DNA of 64,000 nt, from assembly GCA_945875845.1 (NCBI GenBank), contig CAMCMB010000022.1, positions 1 through 64,000 on the forward strand. The letters are read 5' to 3'. Numbering within the stretch: position 1 is the stretch's first letter; every line of letters starts with the position of its first letter. Below, in pieces: positions 16,098 to 25,183 of this stretch. The notes beneath the pieces are model-generated. The model was not told the DNA's origin. It was given only the letters and a program-made list of their open reading frames with translations, and did not search any database. A program made the position numbers and the translations under genes. Source of the stretch: Pirellula staleyi DSM 6068 (GTDB taxonomy: Bacteria; Planctomycetota; Planctomycetia; Pirellulales; Pirellulaceae).

Positions 16098-17358
16098 CAA
16101 ATCCAACTCATTTTCAAATCGCAATTCAGCCTGGTATTTCCGCTTTTCAACATGGGCAGGATTGTCCGGTTTGATGCTGGTCGCGATCGTATCGACGTTC
16201 GCATGGCGCGAGATTGCAGCAGCTCGCGAGCTAAACGAAGAGAGTAGTCGCGACCGACAAGCTGGACGCCCAGTCGACAGAGAGTCGCTGGCCGCTTGGT
16301 ATCGTTCGCAGACATCGACCGAGGGGACGGTTGAGTGGAGCGAGATTCTAACACTTGCTTCCAGCCAATTCATCTCAAATCGCATGCAGCTCTTTCAGAA
16401 GGAATCAATAGATCCCCCGTTTCCTGTGGGGTCGCAGGAATACTATGACCACTTAAAGGATTTTCTACGGGAGGTACAGCCTCTGATCGAACGCATTCGA
16501 GCCGTTGGGACTCTCAAAAAGCCAGTTTGGATTCCGATTCAATTCGATGAGTACTGGAATCGATTTTACGCATCGCGTTCCGTTCTCCAGCTCCTGTCTT
16601 TGGAATTCGAATCCGCAGTTCATGAACGGGACTCGTCCCGAGCCATTCAGAGCCTGGGAACCATGCGAGATTCCATTGCCGCCTTCGACTGGTATTTGGG
16701 TTCAATATCGACTCATCTCTCGATTGGTCATCGACACACGCTCTATTACTCGATTACGAAGACGCTTGAAGTCGACCTTTGGGACGAAGCACAACTTGTG
16801 TCATTGAAAGAGATGATTCGGCCTTTGGATTTGAACGCAGTGTGGCAAAAAATATTGGATGTGGAAGGTAGCCAACTCACATCAGATTCACCGCGAGGCT
16901 TGGTGGATTTCGTACCGCTCCCAAGTTTGAAGAAGCAAATGTTCGATCAACTCCAACAATCGCGCAGTCTCGTCAAGGATGGATACCGGGGTTTAAGGGG
17001 ACTTTGGAAACGACACTCTACAGATTCGGCAACAGGGTATTGGTGGTCCAATCAGCAATTCATGTTTGGTGAAATGGCACAAGTTTTTTTGCGACTTGAG
17101 GATCATCGTCGGTTGACGATGGCGGCCATAGAGCTCAAACGCTTTTCGCTCGAAAAAAAGCGATTGCCAACGGACCTTCGCGAGCTAGACCAGTTTGCTC
17201 AAGGGGGCGTTGAGCTTGAAACGTGCGAGGGCATACGATTTGGTTATGAAATCGATAATGATGCGAAAGCAGCAGCATTGTGGTTTCGATTCGACGAAAA
17301 GACATGGGGGCCGAGTCCATTGACGGGCCACAGTTCTTCCGTGACCATAAGTCTGTGA
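16090..17358 (+). CDS. Membrane-anchored protein of unknown function in the ABC operon
   Basis: 422 residues from the ATG at 16090, which overlaps the permease stop by 8 bases and follows AGGG. One N-terminal membrane segment (AGLSGLMLVAIVSTFAW) precedes a long hydrophilic, helix-rich region with no motif that I recognise. A short stretch near the end (ELKRFSLEKKRLPTDLREL) resembles the pattern in planctomycete proteins found beside such transporters. Tight coupling to the permease suggests it works with it, perhaps as an extracytoplasmic partner. Confidence 0.75.
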   Translation: MNNKSNSFSNRNSAWYFRFSTWAGLSGLMLVAIVSTFAWREIAAARELNEESSRDRQAGRPVDRESLAAWYRSQTSTEGTVEWSEILTLASSQFISNRMQLFQKESIDPPFPVGSQEYYDHLKDFLREVQPLIERIRAVGTLKKPVWIPIQFDEYWNRFYASRSVLQLLSLEFESAVHERDSSRAIQSLGTMRDSIAAFDWYLGSISTHLSIGHRHTLYYSITKTLEVDLWDEAQLVSLKEMIRPLDLNAVWQKILDVEGSQLTSDSPRGLVDFVPLPSLKKQMFDQLQQSRSLVKDGYRGLRGLWKRHSTDSATGYWWSNQQFMFGEMAQVFLRLEDHRRLTMAAIELKRFSLEKKRLPTDLRELDQFAQGGVELETCEGIRFGYEIDNDAKAAALWFRFDEKTWGPSPLTGHSSSVTISL

Positions 17359-17375
17359 CAAGACGGTCGTCGGAT

Positions 17376-17690
17376 GTTGCCAGGATCGCGACAAATGCCG
17401 TCGCTTTGCGACTCGTCGTATTACCGAAACCTCTCCTGGGGTTGCGTTCGCTTTCGCTCACTTCACCCCAGGCTATCCAATGCCGTCGCTTTGCGACTAA
17501 ACCATTCGATGCGACTCTGCGACGCAACCTCAAGTCGCAACCCTGAGTCGCAACCCTGAGTCGCAACCCTGAGTCGCAAAGCGACGGCATGAGATAGCCA
17601 CGGGTAAGGTGGCGACAGCCACCGCAACCCGTGGACCGCGTGCCCAAGATACCCTCCGAGTCGCAAAGCGACGGCATTTGTTGGCCCCCT
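17376..17690. repeat. Cluster of gagtcgcaa / gccgtcgctttgcgac repeats
   Basis: The 520-bp gap between the ABC operon and the PSCyt1 gene holds copies of one element in both orientations. It appears as atgccgtcgctttgcgact (about 17396-17415 and 17479-17499) and as gagtcgcaaagcgacggcat (about 17570-17590 and 17658-17678). Between them is a run of three gagtcgcaaccct units (about 17541-17579). The unit is itself partly palindromic. The spacing is irregular, so this is not a CRISPR array. No gene is seen in the gap. Confidence 0.8.
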
Positions 17691-17878
17691 ATGATCTGGC
17701 CTTTGAATCAGCCTCGCGAGGGAGAATCAAACGCACTTCTCGGCCCAGCAGAATTTGTATTTTCGACCGCAATTACAGGGACACGGTGCGTAACGACAGG
17801 CAGACGGTCTCTCACAGAGACTATACTATATTCTCCCCATTGCTTGGTACACACTCCCACCTCGTCCGAGAATGTTCA

Positions 17879-20746
17879 ATGAATCTCCTCTCCAAAACCG
17901 GCTATGCACACATGGGTTTTTGCCTTCTGGTTTGGGCTATGGCAAGCGCTTCGACGTATGCTGAGGTTGACTTCAACCGTCAAATCCGACCCATTCTGAC
18001 GGAATACTGTTTTCACTGCCACGGCCCCGATTCCACGAAACGCAGCGGTGATCTAAGACTCGACTTGGAAAGCGAAGCCAAGAAGTCCGCAATCGCCGAC
18101 GTGTCAGCCGATAGTGAACTCATTCATCGAATCCATTCCTCGGACCCAGACGCTATCATGCCCCCTCCGGCGACGGGCAAAGTCTTGAACGCAATTCAAA
18201 AAGAACTCTTGCGGAAATGGATTGACGAAGGTGCAAAGTACTCGGGTCACTGGGCATTTCAACCGATTGGACACTCCGACAAACTCTTAGATGCACTACC
18301 TAAACTCGACGCAAGCAACGCATTGCCCATCGATCGCTTTCTTCAGCAAAAGTTAACTGCGTCTAACCTGGCTTACTCCGACCAAGTAAGTCCGACCCAG
18401 TTTATTCGACGCGCCACGTTCGATTTGACGGGCTTGCCGCCAACCTGGGAGGAAGTGGAAGCGTTCGTCAATGACAGCTCGGACCAAAGGAACGAACGCC
18501 TGATCGATCGGCTGTTGGAGTCCCCTCGCTACGGCGAACGATGGGGGCGCCATTGGCTGGACATTGCTCGCTACGCAGATACTCACGGCGGTGCCGCCAT
18601 CGGTTTTACAACCTTTCCCTTTTCTTACACTTATCGCGACTATGTTATTCGGTCCGTCAACCAAGACTTGCCGATGGATCGTTTCCTAGTGGAACAAATC
18701 GCAGCCGACCAGCTTGGACTTGCGGAAACCGACCCCGCTCTTGCCGCCTTGGGATTCTTGACGGTTGGAATGCAATTTCGCAACTACCACGACACGATCG
18801 ATGATCAAATCGATGTCATAACGCGTGGCCTCATGGGCCTAACAGTCACGTGTGCGCGTTGCCACGACCACAAATTCGACGACATCCCCACCTCGGACTA
18901 TTACGCACTCTATGCCACCATCGCGCCGAGCAAGCCCCCTGCGCAGTTACCCCCGATCGGAAACGGCGCAGACGAAAAGGCACACGAAAAGTATCAACGC
19001 GAGTTCAAGGAATTGACTGCCAAACTCCAGCATTTTGTGCGCGACCAAAGTGAAGTCCTGCGTGGACGATTGCGCATGCAGGTCGGCATGTATCTAACCG
19101 AAATTGCAAAAGGAACACCCGAGCAAGACCTCTCAACGCAATTCCTGTCGTACCGGACTGATGATATTCGGCCATCGATCTTCAATCGTTGGAAGAGCTA
19201 TTTGGAATCGCTACCCAAAGAGGATCCTGTCTTTGGTCCATGGATCGAAATGAAGTCTTGGGGAATGATCCCTTTGGAGGATTTTCAAAAGCGACGTGAC
19301 GAATTCATGACTCGGCTGGCCAGTGAACTGGGCGCGGATAGCAAGACTCCGGAGAAACTGCATGCACTGCGAGGCGAACCGCCCAAGTGGAATCCGTTCG
19401 TTTTGAAGGCACTTGCCGAATCGAAACCCAATTCGCTCCACGAGGTCGCAAGCGTCTACGGAAAAGTATTTGCAGACCAACAGCGTCTTTGGTTGCAATC
19501 ATTGCTCGAATCGTCCAGTGAAGCAGCCGCAGATGGCAAGCTGTTGCCAGACGATCATGCTCAGCATCAAGTCATCAACAGTCCGTCGCATCGCCAACTT
19601 CGCACCCATCTCTATTCTCCGGAAACGCCATGCGATGTCTCGGACGAAGAGGCCATGCGTCTTACCAACCGCACGATCAGCGATTTGATTAGTGGCAAGC
19701 GTGGGGCTATCCACCAATTGAATCTTTCGTCGCCCGGCTCACCCCCTCGTGCCATGGTCGTTCTCGAAGATCCAAAGCCTGCTGAGGTCAATATCTTTCT
19801 TCGAGGAAACCCACTTGCCCGTGGCGCACCGGTTCAACCGAGATTTCTATCAGCTCTTTCGGGCCAGCAATCCCCGGTTTTCGAAGATGGAAAACGCCGA
19901 TTGGGACTGGCTCGTTCTGTCAGTGCCGATACCAATCCGTTGACCTCCCGTGTGCTTGTGAATTGGGTTTGGCAGAATCACTTTGGGCTAGGTTTGGTTC
20001 GAACGCCGGACGATTTTGGTACGCGTGGCCAACCGCCGACGCATCCTGAGTTGCTGGACTACTTGGCTGACGCGTTTCGCAATAATGGCTGGTCCTTGAA
20101 ATGGCTTCATAGGCAAATCATGTTGAGCCAAGCCTACCGGCAAGGAGCTGTTGAAAACGAACACAATCGTCAGCTAGATCCCGAGAACCAATGGCTTTGG
20201 CGGATGCCTCGACGCAGGCTTGATTTTGAATCGATGCGAGATGCGATGTTGGCTGTCAGCCAGGAGCTTGATGCAACGATGGGAGGCAGGCCAGTCGATT
20301 TGAACCAATCCCCTGCAATCCCTCGGCGGAGCGTGTACGGATTTGTGAATCGCGACATCATCGCGAACTTGATGAGTACCTTTGACGCAGCCAATCCGAA
20401 CGCGTGTACGGCCAAACGGCCGGAAACGACCGTGCCGCAGCAGACGCTCTTTGCATTGAACTCGGATTTCATTCAAGATCGAGCGACACGAGTTTCGTCG
20501 CTGACCAAGCAAATGAATCTGCCGACCGACGAAGAGCGCATTGTGGCGTTGGTTCGTAAGGTCCTCAGCCGATCGCCCACGACATTCGAAGTGGATCGAG
20601 CAAAGCATTTTCTTAACGCTGCCAACGGTGCCGCTGCCAACGGTGCCGCTACGAATACGGACGGATCTCCAATCGATCCGGAGGGACGATGGACTCAGTT
20701 GGCTCATGCCTTGTTGGCTTCGAACGAATTCCTATTTTTGGACTAA
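17879..20746 (+). CDS. PSCyt1-DUF1549-DUF1553 exported protein, copy 1
   Basis: 955 residues from the ATG at 17879, which starts a signal peptide (GFCLLVWAMASASTYA). The planctomycete cytochrome c domain follows at about 30-90 with a heme motif CFHCHG. DUF1549 begins at PIDRFLQQKL and includes RRATFDLTGLPPTWEE and a second heme-type motif, CARCHDHKFD. DUF1553 starts at NPLTSRVLVNWVW. These proteins are extracytoplasmic and have no proven function. A GAAANGAAT repeat near the C-terminus comes from a local tandem duplication. The gene is four bases from the DUF1501 partner. Confidence 0.93.
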   Translation: MNLLSKTGYAHMGFCLLVWAMASASTYAEVDFNRQIRPILTEYCFHCHGPDSTKRSGDLRLDLESEAKKSAIADVSADSELIHRIHSSDPDAIMPPPATGKVLNAIQKELLRKWIDEGAKYSGHWAFQPIGHSDKLLDALPKLDASNALPIDRFLQQKLTASNLAYSDQVSPTQFIRRATFDLTGLPPTWEEVEAFVNDSSDQRNERLIDRLLESPRYGERWGRHWLDIARYADTHGGAAIGFTTFPFSYTYRDYVIRSVNQDLPMDRFLVEQIAADQLGLAETDPALAALGFLTVGMQFRNYHDTIDDQIDVITRGLMGLTVTCARCHDHKFDDIPTSDYYALYATIAPSKPPAQLPPIGNGADEKAHEKYQREFKELTAKLQHFVRDQSEVLRGRLRMQVGMYLTEIAKGTPEQDLSTQFLSYRTDDIRPSIFNRWKSYLESLPKEDPVFGPWIEMKSWGMIPLEDFQKRRDEFMTRLASELGADSKTPEKLHALRGEPPKWNPFVLKALAESKPNSLHEVASVYGKVFADQQRLWLQSLLESSSEAAADGKLLPDDHAQHQVINSPSHRQLRTHLYSPETPCDVSDEEAMRLTNRTISDLISGKRGAIHQLNLSSPGSPPRAMVVLEDPKPAEVNIFLRGNPLARGAPVQPRFLSALSGQQSPVFEDGKRRLGLARSVSADTNPLTSRVLVNWVWQNHFGLGLVRTPDDFGTRGQPPTHPELLDYLADAFRNNGWSLKWLHRQIMLSQAYRQGAVENEHNRQLDPENQWLWRMPRRRLDFESMRDAMLAVSQELDATMGGRPVDLNQSPAIPRRSVYGFVNRDIIANLMSTFDAANPNACTAKRPETTVPQQTLFALNSDFIQDRATRVSSLTKQMNLPTDEERIVALVRKVLSRSPTTFEVDRAKHFLNAANGAAANGAATNTDGSPIDPEGRWTQLAHALLASNEFLFLD

Positions 20747-20750
20747 GGTA

Positions 20751-22154
20751 ATGAACGCGATGAACCAAAATCGACGGCATTGGATGCGACAATGTGGAAT
20801 GGGATTCGGCGGCCTAGCCTTCGCCGATCTGGTTTCGTCCTCGGTCTCTGCATCTGGCAACCGTGGAGCGTTGGAGACTCATTTCCCAGGCAAGGCGAAA
20901 CACATCATTCATGTGTTTCTCAATGGCGGGGTGTCTCAAGTTGACACCTTTGATCCCAAGCCCGAGTTGACTCGTCGAGCTGGGCAGATGCTCCCCTTTG
21001 AGAATCTGCAAACCGAGCGCAAGACAGGTGTGGCCCTGCCATCTCCCTTCGCATTCGAGAAGCATGGAGAAAGCGGAATCCCAGTCAGTGACTTGTTTCC
21101 ACACTTATCCAAGTGTGTCGACGAGATGACCGTCATTCGATCGATGCATGCGGAATTACCCAGTCATGAAATGTCGCTGATGCTGATGAATACCGGGGAT
21201 CAGCGTTTGGTTCGGCCCAGTTTAGGCTCATGGCTGACCTGGGGAATGGGGACGGTCAACGAAAACTTGCCCGCATTTGTTGCACTGTGTCCCGGTGGTA
21301 TGCCCGTCGGGGGTGCTGGCAATTGGCGGTCCGCATTTCTACCCGGTGTCTATCAAGGTGCACGCGTCGATACCTCCAATCCCGATCCCACTAAGCTGAT
21401 TGACTTTCTTCAAAACAAACGCCTGTCCGTTCGAGACCAGTCCAAACAGTTCGAATTTTTGCAACAGCTCAATGCAGAGCATCTTGCCGATCGGCCAGGA
21501 GAAGCAGCCATCGAATCGAGGATCCATTCCTTTGAGCTTGCCTTTCGCATGCAAACCGAAGCGAGCGATGCGTTTGATATTTCCAAGGAACCGGAACATA
21601 TCCTCAAACTTTACGGAGAAGGCCCTCAAAATCGACAACTCCTTATGGCAAGAAGACTGATTGAGCGAGGAGTGCGATTCGTTCAAACATGGCATGGTGA
21701 CTCGCAGCCTTGGGACAGTCATTCCAACATCAAAGACGAGCATCGCAAAGTTGCGAACCAATGCGATCAGGGACTTGCTGCGTTGATCATCGACCTAAAG
21801 CAACGCGGACTGCTCGATGAGACTCTCATTTTGTGTTCGGGGGAGTTTGGTCGCACTCCCTCGGTTGAGATGGGGCAAGATGGGACCGGGGCCAGTCAAG
21901 GCCGAGATCACAATCATTGGGGTTTTTCGCTTTGGATGGCAGGCGGTGGGATTAAGAAGGGAACCGTGTACGGGGCAACAGACGATTTTGGATTTCGCGC
22001 CGTGGAGAACCCTGTATCCGTTCACGATCTGCACGCGACGATCCTGCATCTGATGGGGTACGACCATCAACGCATGACGTATCGATACGCTGGCCGCGAC
22101 TTCCGGTTAACGGATGTGCATGGACAAGTGATTCACCCTATCCTGCAAGCCTAA
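20751..22154 (+). CDS. DUF1501 family exported protein, partner of PSCyt1 copy 1
   Basis: 467 residues from the ATG at 20751. A short export signal (HWMRQCGMGFGGLAFADL, not a perfect twin-arginine motif) is followed by GGVSQVDTFDPKPEL near residue 60, CSGEFGRTPS and [17 protein letters not shown]. The first motif has V where most members have P (GGPS). It is encoded four bases after the PSCyt1 gene, so the two are co-translated, as is usual for this pair. Confidence 0.93.
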   Translation: MNAMNQNRRHWMRQCGMGFGGLAFADLVSSSVSASGNRGALETHFPGKAKHIIHVFLNGGVSQVDTFDPKPELTRRAGQMLPFENLQTERKTGVALPSPFAFEKHGESGIPVSDLFPHLSKCVDEMTVIRSMHAELPSHEMSLMLMNTGDQRLVRPSLGSWLTWGMGTVNENLPAFVALCPGGMPVGGAGNWRSAFLPGVYQGARVDTSNPDPTKLIDFLQNKRLSVRDQSKQFEFLQQLNAEHLADRPGEAAIESRIHSFELAFRMQTEASDAFDISKEPEHILKLYGEGPQNRQLLMARRLIERGVRFVQTWHGDSQPWDSHSNIKDEHRKVANQCDQGLAALIIDLKQRGLLDETLILCSGEFGRTPSVEMGQDGTGASQGRDHNHWGFSLWMAGGGIKKGTVYGATDDFGFRAVENPVSVHDLHATILHLMGYDHQRMTYRYAGRDFRLTDVHGQVIHPILQA

Positions 22155-22410
22155 GCCTGTGAGACGTAGGCGCTTGCTTCATGGCTTTTTGAATGCCCTT
22201 GGGTTTACCCCAGGGGCACTCACTTTCGGTTCGAACCAATGTTTTCGTAGCGGAGCGGCGCGAGCCGCCCGGTGAATATCCAAGTGATTTGACTACGGTC
22301 ACCGGACAGCTTGCGCTGTTCCGCTACAAAGTGAATGCCCTTGGGTTTACCCCAGGGGATCGTTACCTTCATGCTAGGGCGAAGGTCAGGGGAGCAAGAT
22401 CAAAAGTTGT
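22155..22410. repeat. Spacer with duplicated element and hairpin
   Basis: The 26-base sequence gaatgcccttgggtttaccc... occurs at 22191-22216 and 22333-22358 in the same orientation; its core ccttgggtttaccccaggg is itself near-palindromic. Between the copies, 22247-22327 is a long imperfect hairpin with gtagcgga and tccgctac ends. The sequence follows the DUF1501 stop and precedes the end of the convergent ATP-grasp gene, so it may also help terminate both transcripts. Confidence 0.7.
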
Positions 22411-23331
22411 TTAGAACCTATCGTGCAAACGATTCAAAACGAGCTGGGCCATGTCGACGTTCAACGCTGCGGCGGTTGCTCGCCAGCCAGGTACTGCATT
22501 GACTTCCAGCAGTACATTTCGACCGTCTTTTGTAGGCAAAATATCGACACCGATCATCCAACCTTGTATCGCTTTACACGCTCGAAATGCGATCGAAATT
22601 TGTTCGAACGTCGGCTCGTGCGGCACGGCTTGCCCGCCTCGGGCTACGTTCGAACGCCAATCGCCGTGATTCTCGCGCCGAACGCAAAACAACTCATCGC
22701 CAACGACGAGCAATCGTAGATCGTAGCCCTGGCTTTCCAAGAACTCTTGAATGTAGATGACCGATTGCAACTGTTCCAAAGTGCTAAACACACGCCAAGC
22801 CATATCGGCATCGGTCACACGAACAATCCCGCGACCTTCGCCTCCAAAGATCGGTTTTACGATGCAATCGCGGCCAAGCATTTCGAACGCAAGCAACGCA
22901 TCTTCCCGGGTCTGGCAGCAAATCGTTCGCGGTGTTTCGATTCCGCTTTGACGAGCAATGTCTAGGGTTAACCATTTATCAATGGCGATCTCTAGACAAC
23001 GGGGTGGATTGAGAACTTGCACTCCTGCCGACTGAGCCACATGCAACGCATTCATGCGAAATACAATTTGTTCGATCGAACCGAGAGGCATGGTTCGAAC
23101 GAGGACCGCGTCGTAGTCCGACAACTTGGTTGATTCTGGTTTAGTCGACTCATCCGTTGACTGAGTCCAACTATTCGCGTGAGGCGTTTGAGTCTGCTGC
23201 GACCAAACACTGAGCTTGGCAAAGGAAAGCGAATCGATCGACGTCGCCCGATGCGCTGGCAATGCTTGGGCAGCGCGTTGCAAGTCCCGCATGTACCAAC
23301 CCGTTGGCGAACCCAGTACCCCGACTCGCAT
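22411..23331 (-). CDS. RimK-like ATP-grasp ligase linked to methanopterin C1 metabolism
   Basis: 306 residues. The ATP-grasp core is seen in CIVKPIFGGEGRGIVRV and the metal-binding end in VLLEVNAVPGWRATAAAL. It starts at an ATG sharing one base with the mch stop (TGATG), so it is translationally coupled to mch. RimK-like ligases are recurrent members of bacterial tetrahydromethanopterin clusters and are thought to attach glutamate or a similar group to the cofactor. That role here is inferred from the neighbour, and the exact substrate is unknown. Confidence 0.85.
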   Translation of the reverse strand: MRVGVLGSPTGWYMRDLQRAAQALPAHRATSIDSLSFAKLSVWSQQTQTPHANSWTQSTDESTKPESTKLSDYDAVLVRTMPLGSIEQIVFRMNALHVAQSAGVQVLNPPRCLEIAIDKWLTLDIARQSGIETPRTICCQTREDALLAFEMLGRDCIVKPIFGGEGRGIVRVTDADMAWRVFSTLEQLQSVIYIQEFLESQGYDLRLLVVGDELFCVRRENHGDWRSNVARGGQAVPHEPTFEQISIAFRACKAIQGWMIGVDILPTKDGRNVLLEVNAVPGWRATAAALNVDMAQLVLNRLHDRF

Positions 23332-24281
23332 CAAGTAAGCTCACCGAAGGACTCAGAGAGCACATCCGGTCGGAAGGAGCCAAATCGAAATGAGCTTCCG
23401 GATTTGAGGTTAACGATGGTAATCATGGCTGGACTAAAAAGCCCTGGGTCGACTTTGTAAAAATCGTATTCGTAGCGTTTGAACGTTTGAGCAAAGGGAA
23501 CCCCATAGTCGCGCGATGCATTGCTGGGCACCTTAGGTCCGAGTTCGCGAATTTGGTCGTCTTCGGCATGGACCCAGAGCGTCACATGTCCACCGTACAA
23601 GATCGCATCGTTCGTGCGGCCAATGCCTTGAACGAACTCGATGGCAGGCGGTGGCAAGGGAGCTGTGCCATATCCGGACACAATTGAATGGAGGTCGAAA
23701 CCTAATTCGAAGAGTTTGTGCATTGACGTTTCGACGGACCGGGCAACCACTTGAATCGTACCCGCGATCGATCGCGTCGGGGCGACGCACAAAACAACGC
23801 CGCGAACATCGACACCGCATTCGGAAGCAATCAGTTCGCAAATGGATTCGTCCGGCAATCGGTCGCATTCCAGAACACCCACCGCACGTTCGCTCGAGTC
23901 GCTGATGTTAAGACTTTTTAGAACGTGTTCCTTGCCTCGTTTGGCTCGCATGGGCCCCGAACCCATCGCAAAGAACTTGTCCTTTGCGACAGGCCAGCCC
24001 GCGTATTGGGAAGCCATACAAGCGTGAACCGGGTCATCGGTCGTCACTTGAACAAGTGCCCAGGGTCCCAAAGAATAGTCGGCGGGATGAATCGTGATTT
24101 TAGCCCGATCCGACATGCAGATTCGAGCTAAATTTTGACCCGCCAAAATTCCGCCGGGCGTTTGAACGCCGAAGTCAAGCACGGTCGCCCCATTGGCAAG
24201 CCTATGTTCGACGATCCGCCAAGCGGAGGCGTGTCCGATGGCGGACTTGCATAATGCAAAGGCTTGGTCGTTGAGTTGCAT
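23331..24281 (-). CDS. mch: Methenyltetrahydromethanopterin cyclohydrolase
   Basis: 316 residues from the ATG at 24281. Family features include FGVQTPGGILAGQNLARICM, AMGSGPMRAKRGKEHVL, the segment GVVLCVAPTRSIAGTIQVVA and SGYGTAPLPPP. The enzyme interconverts methenyl- and formyl-tetrahydromethanopterin in the cytoplasm, in the C1 transfer pathway used for formaldehyde oxidation. Planctomycetes are among the few bacteria with these genes. The upstream spacer is made of heptad repeats and a perfect hairpin, so the promoter is probably beyond them. Confidence 0.95.
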   Translation of the reverse strand: MQLNDQAFALCKSAIGHASAWRIVEHRLANGATVLDFGVQTPGGILAGQNLARICMSDRAKITIHPADYSLGPWALVQVTTDDPVHACMASQYAGWPVAKDKFFAMGSGPMRAKRGKEHVLKSLNISDSSERAVGVLECDRLPDESICELIASECGVDVRGVVLCVAPTRSIAGTIQVVARSVETSMHKLFELGFDLHSIVSGYGTAPLPPPAIEFVQGIGRTNDAILYGGHVTLWVHAEDDQIRELGPKVPSNASRDYGVPFAQTFKRYEYDFYKVDPGLFSPAMITIVNLKSGSSFRFGSFRPDVLSESFGELT

Positions 24282-24286
24282 TTTTA

Positions 24287-24376
24287 TGAGGCTTGAGGCT
24301 TGAGGCTTGAGGCAGGGAGGGTGAGGCTCCTGCCGAACCTGAGACACCAAGGTTCGGCAGGAGCCTCACCCTCCCT
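24287..24376. repeat. Heptad repeat followed by perfect 26-bp hairpin element
   Basis: Four tandem 7-base units (tgaggct x3, tgaggca) at 24287-24314 run directly into an exact inverted repeat with 26-bp arms, 24314-24339 and 24351-24376, around an 11-base loop. Relatives of the hairpin arm occur at 31771-31829 (hairpin) and 31704-31718 (partial), where they interrupt the drmC-like remnant. A further exact duplication (taaagcattacgcg) lies at 24515-24528 and 24529-24542. Confidence 0.85.
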
Positions 24377-24593
24377 ATCAAAGAATGAGTTGGGCGATAG
24401 TATAGTTGTTTTCAGCACTTCGGCCAGTTGCTCATGCGAAGCGTGATGACTACATCTCTAGGATGGGCGAGGATAAGAGCGGGTTTGGCCGCAGCCTCAT
24501 AAGCGGTATACTGTTAAAGCATTACGCGTAAAGCATTACGCGCTCCCATTGCCGTCACGACCTTACCCTTTACCCCTTTTCACTGCGGACTCC

Positions 24594-25178
24594 ATGCAAA
24601 AGCGAATTCTGTTTCTTGTTGGCGATTTCGTCGAAGACTACGAAATCATGGTCCCATTCCAGATGCTGCTCATGATTGGGCACGAATGCCATGCGGTATG
24701 CCCGGACAAAAAGTCAGGCGAAACGATCATGACCGCCATCCATGATTTCGAAGGCCACCAAACCTACAGTGAAAAGCCAGGTCACCGTTTTCGGATCAAC
24801 GCGGATTTCGCAACCATCGATCCAACGAGCTACGATGCTTTGGTAATTCCAGGCGGGCGTGCGCCTGAGTATTTACGACTGAATGAACGTGTTCTCGAAG
24901 TCGTTCGTCATTTCGCAATCACCAATAAGCCCATTGCAGCCATTTGCCATGGACCGCAGATTCTAGCGGCCGCAGGTGTGCTGACCAGCAAACACTGTAG
25001 CTGTTATCCGGCCGTTCGTTATGAAGTAACGAGCACGGGCGGATCGTACGTTGAGCCTGCTCCAAGTATGGATTCAGCCCATACCGATGGGAATTTGGTG
25101 ACCGCGCCCGCTTGGCCGGCACATCCAGCGTGGATTGCTCAGTTTGCACGTTTGCTTGGTTCCAAGATTGAGGCGTAG
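24594..25178 (+). CDS. DJ-1/PfpI family protein
   Basis: 194 residues from the ATG at 24594. The flavodoxin-like DJ-1/PfpI fold is shown by [14 protein letters not shown] at the start, [12 protein letters not shown] in the middle and the nucleophile-elbow cysteine in [14 protein letters not shown]. Members are glyoxalases/deglycases, peptidases or hydrolases; sequence alone does not tell which. It is five bases from recQ, on the same strand, suggesting one transcript. Confidence 0.9.
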   Translation: MQKRILFLVGDFVEDYEIMVPFQMLLMIGHECHAVCPDKKSGETIMTAIHDFEGHQTYSEKPGHRFRINADFATIDPTSYDALVIPGGRAPEYLRLNERVLEVVRHFAITNKPIAAICHGPQILAAAGVLTSKHCSCYPAVRYEVTSTGGSYVEPAPSMDSAHTDGNLVTAPAWPAHPAWIAQFARLLGSKIEA

Positions 25179-25183
25179 ACACG

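Noticed and set aside
17376-17690. Possible CRISPR array
   Set aside because: Units occur in both orientations with irregular spacing, there are no spacers of constant length and no cas genes in the window.
24440-24520. Possible tRNA-like sequence before the PfpI gene
   Set aside because: No cloverleaf with a T-arm (GGTTCGAAT-type) could be drawn, and the arms do not pair.
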